This document shows positions 34,918-43,592 of a stretch of DNA of 64,000 nucleotides, one piece after another. The DNA comes from Cyanophora paradoxa. Taxonomy: Eukaryota; Glaucocystophyceae; Cyanophorales; Cyanophoraceae. Below the pieces are notes generated by a model. The model saw only the letters and a program-made list of their open reading frames with translations, had not been told where the DNA came from and made no database searches. The stretch is from assembly GCA_004431415.1 (NCBI GenBank), contig QPMI01000542.1, positions 484,373-548,372 on the forward strand, given 5' to 3'. Position 1 is the first letter of the stretch. Every line of letters starts with the position of its first letter. The translations under genes and the position numbers were made by a program.

Positions 34918-35482
34918 GGCTAGCCGCTGCAGACTACGGGTTCCAGGTGCTTCCTAGCTCTTAGCTGCGACGCGCTGCCGGTCCGTTGAAGCGCCGGTGG
35001 CGTAGTTTTCGAACTAGCCGCTTGCTGCCGTTCGACTCGCGTTCGCGTACCCGGGGCGGATTGTTCGTCGTACCCCGGAAGCAGATCAGCCCGCGATCTA
35101 CAAGCAGCAGCTGTTCGTGACATGGCTCCGCTCTGCTACGTAGCTCCGTTCGCCCCGGCCGCGGGCAGCCGCTCCGCCGCGCCGGTGGGTGCGCGCACTT
35201 GCACTGCACCGAAGATGGGCGTCTTCCGGGGGATGCGGAAGGAGAACTGCGTGGACAGCCTCGGCCGTTCGTTCGATGTGAACGAGCAGCTCAAGGGCGC
35301 AGTCGCTGGTGCGCTGGGACGTGGTCGCGCGCGTGCCCGATCCTGGGGGCCTGACCGCCTCCGATCGCGCAGCCGCGTCCTCCTCGCAGTCCTCCTTCAC
35401 TGTGGAGGTGCTCCGCGCCCCGCCTCCCCCCGCCGCGATACCGACCTGACGGCGCTGGATCCTTCCAAACCGGGCGCAGGCG
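34918..35482. promoter_or_regulatory. Divergent upstream region between condensin and TPI
   Basis: These 565 bp lie between two divergently transcribed housekeeping genes and must hold at least parts of both promoters. An open segment at 35215-35300 (MGVFRGMRKENC, then GRSFDVNEQLKGA) could be a leader exon of TPI, but no splice to the TPI frame works cleanly. No core-promoter motif could be assigned. Confidence 0.45.
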
Positions 35483-36965
35483 ATGACCATGCGCGGCGTG
35501 GTCATTGCGGCGAACTGGAAGATGAACAAGACGATCGGCGAGGCGCTGGCATACATGGACGAGTTCAAGCGCATGAACGTCGTCAGCCCGGTCACGCAGG
35601 TCTACCTCGGCGTCCCAGCCACGTGCCTCAACGCAGTCGCCAACGTGCGGCCGCGCCCCGCCCGCGGGCGCCCTCGCTGCGCTTCCGCAGCTTTCGGCGC
35701 CCCCCGCCTCTCCTGACGCGCGGCTGCCCCGCAGGCCGCCCGCGGCACCCGCATCGTCGTCGGCGCCCAGAACATGTCGCAGGCGCGCACGCACGCCTCC
35801 CGCTAGCTTCGGCCGCGCCCGCCTGCTGAGCGCGCCCCGCCGCGCCGCGCAGAACAAAGAGGGCGCGTTCACGGGCGAGGTCACCGGCCCCATGATCAAG
35901 GACGCCGGCGCCCAGGTGCGGCCGCCCCCATTAACCCGCCGGCGCTTGCGTGGCCCTTTCAGCGTCGCGTCGATCCCGATCTGACCGCCTCCGTTCCGCC
36001 GCCCCGCCCCGCCCCGCCCCGCCGGCCCCCGCAGTTCGTCATCCTGGGTCACTCTGAGCGCCGCCAGTTCTACGGCGAGACCAACCAGATCGTCAACGCT
36101 AAGGCTCGCGCCCCCCCCCCCCCCCCCCTCCTTTCCCGCTCCGTCGAATCGTCTACCCCCCACGCCGCCGCTGACCTTGCCTCCCGGGGTATGCAGTTGA
36201 AGAAGGCGCTCGCGGACGGCATCCAGCCGATCGTCTGCATCGGCGAGTCCCTTGAGCAGCGCGAGGCGGGCGTCACGTTCCAGGTACCCCCCCGCCCCCG
36301 CTCCCTCGATCCGAGACGATTCGCGTACCCCGCCGACGCCGCGCCCCGCCCGGGGGTACAGGTCCTGGACCAGCAGATCCGCGAGTCCTTCGAGGGCCTC
36401 TCCGGCGAGGAGATGCGGTCCCTGATCATCGCGTACGAGCCCATCTGGGCCATCGGCACCGTGCGCTGTTTCGCATACCCCCTTACGATCCGAGGCCGTA
36501 CCCCTGAGGGCCGGCTCCGCAGGGCAAGACCGCCACCCCCGAGGTCGCGCAGGAGACCCATGCCGCCTGCCGCCAGGTCCGCCCTCCCGAGCCCCGAAAG
36601 GGACCCGCCGCGATTCGAACCTGACGCCCCCGGTCCTCAGATCCTCGCCGCCGTGTGGGGCCCCGCAGTCGCGGAAGACGTCGTGATCCAGGTTCGAATC
36701 CGGCCGGGACCCTTTCCTTCTGCCTCGCGCCCGCGCCCCGCCGACCGGCCCACCCGCGCAACAGTACGGCGGCTCCGTCACCCCCGACAACGTCAAGTCC
36801 CTGATGTCCCAGGTTCGAATCCGGCCGGACCCATTCTCAGCGAGCCAAGCAACTTTCTAACTCCGACTGCGCGCGCCCGCGCAGCCCGACATCGACGGCG
36901 CGCTCGTTGGCGGCGCCTCCCTCAAGCCCGACTCCTTCTTCGCGATCGCCAACTACTCCCACTAA
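35483..36965 (+). CDS. TPI: Triosephosphate isomerase
   Basis: Interconverts dihydroxyacetone phosphate and glyceraldehyde 3-phosphate in glycolysis and the Calvin cycle. Ten exons: 35483-35644, 35735-35782, 35853-35915, 36035-36103, 36197-36283, 36362-36460, 36523-36576, 36641-36691, 36765-36812, 36885-36965. All join in phase and cover a full TIM barrel. Catalytic Lys is in AANWKMNK, catalytic His in ILGHSERR, catalytic Glu in [11 protein letters not shown] (loop 6 follows), and the phosphate-binding YGGSV and GGASL are present. Length is about 250 residues, as expected. Introns 2 and 4 use GC donors. Introns 8 and 9 begin with the same 16-nt sequence. Start at the first ATG of [12 protein letters not shown]; no plastid or mitochondrial leader was confirmed. 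Confidence 0.95.
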
Positions 36966-37616
36966 GGTGGGACCCGATCTGATCTCATGCGGTCTGATCT
37001 GAGCGCTGGGCTGACGCCCGTTCGTTCTTCCAGCCGCCGGTGCTTCGTCAGCGCCCCCGGCCCGGCCCGGCCCGGCCCGCCGGGCTCGGCTCGGCTCGGC
37101 CCGCTTGCAGTTTTGCGCTCCATTTCAATTCCGCCTAGGGGACGGAGGAAGCGGGCAGCTTGGCCCCGCCGGCCGCCCCGCGGCCGGTCCGGGTACCCCC
37201 GCGGCCGTCTGTGTTCTGTACGCATATGAAAGCAGTTCGCATGATTGATTGAATTTCGAAAATGAGAAACAGTTTCATGACCGAATCTCGGCATTTGGGG
37301 CTCGCGATCTGGCGCATGCCTTGCGCATTCATGAATTTTTTTTTCGAATGCTATAAGATCAAGATCGCGATCGAGATAAAACATGTATCTGCACAAAACT
37401 GAATCTCTAAACATGTATAAATACTTTTCATACTCGCTGGCGGTCACACTCGTTCGGGGAATTCGAAGCGTGCACGCACAAGCACTGCATCCCCAGCAAT
37501 GCAGCGAAGAGGAAAATTCAAGAAAGCGAAAACGGGGCCGGCCGGCGAGGGCGAAAACGGCGAGAAAGGGGACGGGGGTCGTCCTGGCCCAGAAGAGGAA
37601 CAAGAAGGAGACTACC
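36966..37616. other. Convergent intergenic region TPI/PLC
   Basis: Between the TPI stop and the PLC stop. 37060-37110 has (cggcccggcc)/(ctcggctcgg) repeats, and 37230-37460 is AT-rich with ttttttttc, tcgcgatcgag and tataaa-like words. Short open frames exist but none is convincing. Confidence 0.5.
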
Positions 37617-40600
37617 CTAGAAGATGCCGGGTCGCGGCGCGGCGCGGTCCCGCTCCCGCTCCCGGTCGGGGCCGCCGCCGCGGCGGGCGGAGGCCGGCGC
37701 CTCTCCCGCGGAGTCCCAGTCGGTCGCGTGTGCCCGCGGCGTCGTCAGCGGCGTCGAGGGGCGCGTCGTCGTCGCCCCCGTCGTCGCCGTGCCCGCGTAC
37801 GTCCTGCTCTATTATTAGAATTGCAGGTCTCGAGCTTTGCGAGGATGGGGAGGGGGGGGTACCGCGAGTAGCGGCGCCCGTGCTGCGGCTCGCCGGAAAC
37901 GTGCACGTGCAAATTGATCTCGAAGGCGCGCTGGCCCGTGGGGCTCACGAGCACGACGGTCCTGTACCCCGGCCGGATGCAGTCCACGGGGAGCGCGTAC
38001 GCCCCCACGTACTCCTCCGCGTCCACGTTCTCCTCGCCCCTGTACCCCCTCCCGGTGAGCGAGGAGGGCAGTAGAGCGGAGTTTAACGGGGTACGCACGC
38101 GGTGACGAGGATCCGGAAGGCCGTGATGAGGGGCTCGTACACGGAGAACTGCGGGAGGGGGGAAGAGTTCAGTAGGGGTACAGATGGGTGTGCGGGAAGG
38201 GGTACGGGGCACCTCGAGGATGACGCCGTTGCCCGAGTAGGCCCCCGGCTCGTCCCCTGGGGCCCCCGCTCCGAAGCGCGTCCTGTACACCACGCTGTCG
38301 CTCTTCGGCCCGACCATCTGGAGGGGGGTACGTGAGCTCTCAGCCTCCCTGGGTACGAGAGAGCGGGGGGTACGGCGCGCCTCCCAGAGGCAGAGGAGCT
38401 GCGAGGGGTCCGGCGTGCGGGAGAGGCCGCGGGGCGGGGCGGCGCCCCGCGTCACCTGAGCCCCGCGCGCCCTCTGCGACGCGAGAAGCATTGGAGGCGA
38501 ACACAGAAGGTGGGGGGGGGGAGAAGAGAGGGGGTACCGCGCGGTTGAGCTCGTGTTGGGCGGCGCTGACCCAGAGGCCCCGGATGATCGAGAGGCGGAT
38601 CTTCCGGGGCTGCGGGGGGGTACGTCGTGAGAAAAAGGGGGGGGAGGCGACTGCCGTCGCGGAGCGGGGGTCCCCGCACCTGCTGGGGCCGGGGTACGGG
38701 GCCCGAGAGGCCTCCCTCGCCCGTGGACCGCATGTACGGCGGCTTGAGCACGTACCCCGACCGCAAGTTCGCCTTGAAGTGGCCGCTGTGGGCGGTACGG
38801 AGTCGAACGGGGCGCGGAGGGATACAGAGCGCGGGAGAACGGGCACCTGTAGAGCTGGGCGGCGCGCCCGCCTTTGGACGTCAGCGTTCCCACCTGCAAA
38901 AACGTTCGAAGGGAGCCGTGATGGAGGGGGGAAGGAGGAGGGCGGGTGTACCAGCGAGAAGCCCGCGAGCCAGGGCACGAACGCCTCCTCGTACCCCTCC
39001 AGCGCCCCGCACGGCTCCGTTCGGCTCAGCGACTGCCTGCGGGAGATACAAGCGGCCGTATTTGCACGGGAACATCGCAGAGTGGGGGGTACGGTGTTCT
39101 TCCGCACCTGTTGAGCTTGACCATCGCGTTGGAGGCCTCGAGTGTGCGCTCCAGCGCCGAGTCCGGCGTGAAGACCCTGCCGTCCAGGCGAGCGTTCGCT
39201 CGTTCGCTCAGGGGAACGCTCTAAAAATAGGCGGGGCGGGGTACCCACCAGGCCATGGAGGCGAGGCCGAGGCGGCGGAAGAGGCCGAGGTCGGTGAGGG
39301 TCGGCCCCGCCCACGCGTCCCGCCCGGAGGCCCCCGCCTTGCGCCGCGGCGCCGCCCCCTCCTCCTCCTGCGGCAAGCGTCAGAGACGTCCAAGGAGAAG
39401 CTAAAGGTTAGATAAAATCGCTAAAGAGCTAAAGATTGGCTTAAGTTCAAGCTCAAAGTCTCTCTCTCTATCTCTGCCGCGCTCGGTCGGACCTGGAGGT
39501 CGCCCTAGCTGCTAAGGCAGCTAAGGCCCAAGCGTGTTCTATTTTTAGCGCGCGCGGACCTGGAGGTCGCCCTTGGGGAGGAGGACGAGCGCCGCGAGCT
39601 CCGGCGCCACGTTCCTGCCCGTCCGCGCCCGCACCAGCACCCGGTTCTGGGGCGTGAAGTGGATCGAATTCGAGGGGAGGTGGGGGGGGGGAGGAGGGGG
39701 GAGGGGGGGTACGGCACCTGGAGGCGCTCGGGGGAGGGGAGGACGCCGCCGCCGCCGACCTCCTGCGGGGGTACGAGGGCGCCCCGGAAGGCGTCCGAGA
39801 TCGCCGCCGCCAGCGCCGCCTGCGGGGCGCGCGGCGTCAGGAAGAGGAGGTGGAGGTGTTATCAAGGGCTAGCTAGCTAAAGCTAAAGCTTGGGCGAGCG
39901 GTCGGGCGGGCGGGCATAGACTAAATAAGGCTAGAGCTAGGCTCTCGCTCGACAAGCAAGCAAGCCTGAGCAACCAAGGGGGCGGGGGCACCTGCAAACG
40001 CTGGGAGCAGTGGTTCTAGGGCTAGAGCTAGGCTCTCTCCCGACAAGCTAGCCGGCTACGCCACGCCAGGCCGAGCGACCGTGCGGACCTGCTGGCGCTG
40101 GGAGCAGTGGTTCTCGACGTCGAGGACGAGCGGCCACCGCGACGCCGCGAACGCGTGCTTCTGGATCGTCTGCGGAGGGAGATGAGCGGGGGAGGAGGAG
40201 AGGGTGGGGGAGGGTGGGGGGCGTACGAGGAGGATCTCGAGGGCGTCGGCGCGGGCGGAGGCCGGGTCCTCGCCGACGACGGGGCGGCCCGAGGCGCCGT
40301 CCCACGCCCGCACCGACACGCACCTGCGGGGAGATGAGGGGAGGGGAGGGGGCTGGGTGGTCTAGCGCTATTGGAGAAGCTAGGCCTAGGGTAGCGAGGG
40401 GAAGCGGGGGGCGGTCTCACTTGAAGCCGGAGCGGAGGGCGCGCTCGTAGCCGGCGGCGGGCCCGCCGGGGGCCTCCCACGTCCGCGCCGACGTCGCCAC
40501 GAAGTAGTCGCTCTGCGGAAGGGGCCGGGCGGGGCGGGGCGGGAAAGGGGTGAGGCAGCGTCCTCAGCTCTTAAAGCTCGCTAAGCTCGGGGCGAGGCGG

Positions 40601-43125
40601 GGACGAGCGGAGCGGACGAGGGCTCTATCATAGTGTGGAGCGCTCTGAACTCTGGTGGAGCCTGGCGGGGCGGGGCGGGGCGGGGCGGGGCGGGGCGGGG
40701 CGGGGCGGGGCGGGGCGGGAGGGGGCGGACGAGGGGGTGGGTCATGTCGTGGCGGACGTCGCGGAAGAGGCGGTTGGCGGGGCCCTCGCAGTGCCGCCGG
40801 AAGCTCTCGAAGTCCTGCAGGTGAGGGGAGGGGAGGGGCCGAGGGGTCAGACGGCAGAGGGGCGGAAGTCAGACGGCGCGCGCAGCGGTGCGATCACTCC
40901 TCCCTCTAGATCTGGGCGCGGAGGGGGCTGGGGGTACGGGCGCACGATGGCGTCGCGGCCCTCGAAGGGCCACGTGGGGTCCTCCTTCTGCACCAGCTGC
41001 ATGTACCGCGCCCACCCCGCGCTGCAAGACAGCACGGGTCAGAGCTCCCTCGAAGGGAATGGCGCGAGGGGGGACACCCAGGGCCCGGCCCGCCCCCGGT
41101 CCGCCCCCGGCTCGGCCTCGGCCCGCCACCCTCCTCCTCCCGCCGCGCCCGGGGTCTAGAACAAGAACAAGGCCCCCCGGCGCAGCTCGCCTGGTCATGA
41201 GCTCGCCCTCGGGCCCGTCGGCGAACTCCCGGAAGATCGCCCCGTACGACAGGAACGACCCCGGCGCTGAAGAAGAAGTGAGAGGAGGAGCGAGGGCGGG
41301 GGAGGGGAAGGGGAGGGGGAGGGGGCTCGCCCGTGGGGCCGGGCGGGTCCTTCACCGCGTTCCGCTCGCTCGCGTGCCTGCGCCCCGCCCCGCCCCGCTT
41401 AGATCAATCTGTCTATTCTACTAGAGGAATCTATAAGAAGAATCTATTGTATCGGGGCGGACCGAGAGAGGACGGCGCCCTCTAAGGAACTGTTCTTAGG
41501 AAATCTATCTTCCTTACTAGGTTGCTCTACACTTTTCTACTACGTTGTTCTTAGGAGATCTGTTAGGAACAATGGGGCGGACCTCGAGAGGACGGCGCCC
41601 TCGACGGAGAGGCAGCCCAGCGAGTCGTCGCCCAGGGGAGGGTCCGGGTCCTTGCTGGGGCTGGGCGGCCGCGCCTTGGATCGCTGCTGCTCGGCCGCCG
41701 TCTGCTGGGGCGGGAGCACGCGGCGCGAGGAGGAGGAGGAGGCGGAGGGGTGGAAGGCGGAGGAACGCCCGGGGGAGAGCTGCAGGTTCGTGGGGCCGCG
41801 GGGCTTTCCGACGGACCCCGGGCCCGAGGGCCGGCCCCGGGTCGGCGTTGTGGGCCGGCCGTGGCTGTCACTCGAGCCGGTCGGGTTCCAGACGGCCGGC
41901 GGGGGCGGCGGCGACGGCTCCGCGTGGCCTCCCCCCGCCCCGTGCGGCAGCGGCGAGTTGCGCGGCCGCGGCGCCGGCGACGACGGGCGCGAGCGCTGCT
42001 GTACCCCCTCCGCCTCCTCCGGCGCGTCGTCGCTGCGCCGAAAGGCCGTCAGAAGGGGGAGGGGGGTACGTGCGCGGGCCCGGGGGGACGCGCACCCCCA
42101 GAGGAAGCTGCCGTTGAACCCCATGCCGACGCCGCGCCGCTGGGGGCCCTGGCTCTTGCCGGAGGGCGCCCGCTGCGGCGGCTGCGGCGGCGGCGGCTGC
42201 TGCCCCCCGTGCTGGAGCTGGTGCGGATTCGAGGATCCCCATACCCAGTCCTCGTCCTCCCCCCCGCTCGTCTCGTCCCCCGGGCGGGGTACCGGCGTCC
42301 AGCGGTTCGACCCGTGGCTGCTCCGGCCGCTCCGCGGCGACTTGGGCGCTGGTAGCCGGGTCAGCGGGGTGCGCGAAACAGAAGCCCGAGGCGACGTACC
42401 CCCCGTGCTCTCGTCGATGCGGTCGACGAGGGCCTCGAGGCGGTGGTTCAACTCCGTGGCTGGGAATATCGGGCGGCGTGAGACTTCGGGCGATGCGAGC
42501 CCGGAGCGGCGCCCCGCACCTCGCTTCTGTGCATGACCATAGAACTGGTTCTCATACTTCACCTGATCAGCCTGCGTCAACGGCGCGCGGATCTCGGCGC
42601 GCTCGTGTGTGCGCCGCCGCACCGTCCGGCTGAATTCTTCCTCCGTGTACCGATTCTGAAACGGCGGGTCGGTCATTGGGACGGATCGGATCGCACACGT
42701 TTGAGCATCGCGCACCAGCGTCGACCCTGCGGGAGGCGGCGGCTGCCGGCGCGGCCTGCGTATGCGGAGCGCGCACGTGAGGCCTCGGGGCCGAGCCGGG
42801 GGCGATGCGGCGCCGAGGCGCACGTCTGCTGCCTCGAGCCCTGCCCGCCCTCGTACTGCCGGGGCGTCGTCGCGGGCGGCGTGGGGCCTCCAGAGTAGCT
42901 CCCCGCGGATTGCGGCGCGGGCTGGCTGGCCGGCGGCCGCTGCGGCACGGGCACGACGAGCTGGGGCGGCTGTGTCTTCGACGACGATCCAGGATACGAG
43001 AGGGCCTGCGTGTACGGCGAAGGGTAGGGCTGGGCGCCGCCGTTGCCTTGCGCAGGGTCCAAGTGAGCGGTCGGGCTTTTGGACGCTAGCTTCTTCTCCT
43101 TGCGCTTCTGGAACAGCTTCTTCAT
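37617..43125 (-). CDS. Phosphoinositide phospholipase C-like protein, predicted catalytically inactive
   Basis: The N-terminus (ATG at 43123-43125) starts MKKLFQKRKEKKL, followed by a long Pro/Ser/Gln-rich region to about 41580. EF-hand-like exons follow (GSFLSYGAIFREFADGPEGE near 41260; ARYMQLVQKEDPTWPF near 41010). DFESFRRHCEGPANRLFRDV and DMTHPL (about 40815-40735) lead into the X box: SDYFVATSARTWEAPGG (40510), CVSVRAWDGASGRPVVGED (40320) and IQKHAFAASRWPLVLDVENH (40170-40110). The Y box includes LRSGYVLKPPYMR (about 38765-38730). A C2 domain runs from KIRLSIIRGLWVSAAQ (about 38605) through GPKSDSVVYRTRFG, VGAYALPVDCIRPGYRTVVL and INLHVHVSG to about 37870, and a last exon ends RPGIF. The positions of PLC-delta1 His311, Asn312, Glu341, Asp343 and His356 read Ala, Arg, Ser, Arg and Glu; only Glu390 (ENH) is kept. 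It may act as an inositide-binding scaffold. Confidence 0.75.
39480..39575 (-). repeat. Exon-donor junction duplicated inside a PLC intron (1)
   Basis: cggacctggaggtcgccct at 39555-39573 is the end of a PLC exon with its donor (on the minus strand). The same 19 bp recurs at 39488-39506, about 65 bp further into the intron. Confidence 0.7.
39995..40115 (-). repeat. Exon-donor junction duplicated inside a PLC intron (2)
   Basis: cgctgggagcagtggttct, part of the X-box exon at 40096-40114, is repeated at 39999-40017 within the following intron. Flanking ctagagctaggctctc words are also duplicated. Confidence 0.75.
40660..40725. repeat. Intronic (GGGGC)n run in the PLC gene
   Basis: About ten uninterrupted ggggc units lie next to a PLC splice junction; potential G-quadruplex on the antisense strand of the gene. 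Confidence 0.85.
41450..41615 (-). repeat. Exon-donor junction duplicated inside a PLC intron (3)
   Basis: The stretch from ggggcggacctcgagagg to cgccctc at 41574-41606 spans an exon end and its donor. A near copy with ggggcggaccgagagagg is at about 41455-41487, followed by ttcttagga words also present at 41548. Confidence 0.7.
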
Positions 43126-43592
43126 CCTGAGAGCGCTCCTTCAAAGAGACGAATCACTGACGATCGTTGATCGCTGTGACGGTTGTGAGGTGCTGAAGCG
43201 GTCGGGGGCTTCCGGTCGCGGCGCTAACGTGTGGCACAAAGCCTGCTCAGCTTCCCGACGTCGACCGCGCTCCGGCCGACGGATCCAACTGACGACGCAC
43301 TTGCTCTCGCACCCGTACCCCCCTATCGACAGTGTTGCACGCGGACACGCCTCCGCACGCACATCCCTACACGCGGCGCGAGATCTCTGTGTCGACTGTG
43401 AGCGGCCGGAGCAGGCGTCAGGCCTGCGTGGTTTGCGACCCCCGTCGAACCCACCAGCGCGACGCGGCGACGGCACAGCTTGAACATTTGACCCAGCTCG
43501 ATCTTCGGTGCCTGACGCGCACTCCGCCCGGCGACCAGCGCGGATCCCGTCGCACGCAGCCGTGAGGTCGCCCTTCGTGTTCACGCAGCAGC
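43126..43592. promoter_or_regulatory. Divergent upstream region between PLC and kinase genes
   Basis: 467 bp between two divergently transcribed genes, both signalling-type. No motif is assigned. Open frames across it look like by-products of composition. Confidence 0.4.

Noticed and set aside
35122-35829. 235-codon plus-strand frame across the TPI start
   Set aside because: It reads TPI exon 1 in the wrong frame; only the short 35215-35300 part is noted as a possible leader.
36600-36830. tRNA gene suggested by GGTTCGAATCC words
   Set aside because: Only the T-arm/B-box word is present; no A box, D arm, anticodon stem or acceptor pairing, and the words lie at TPI intron edges.
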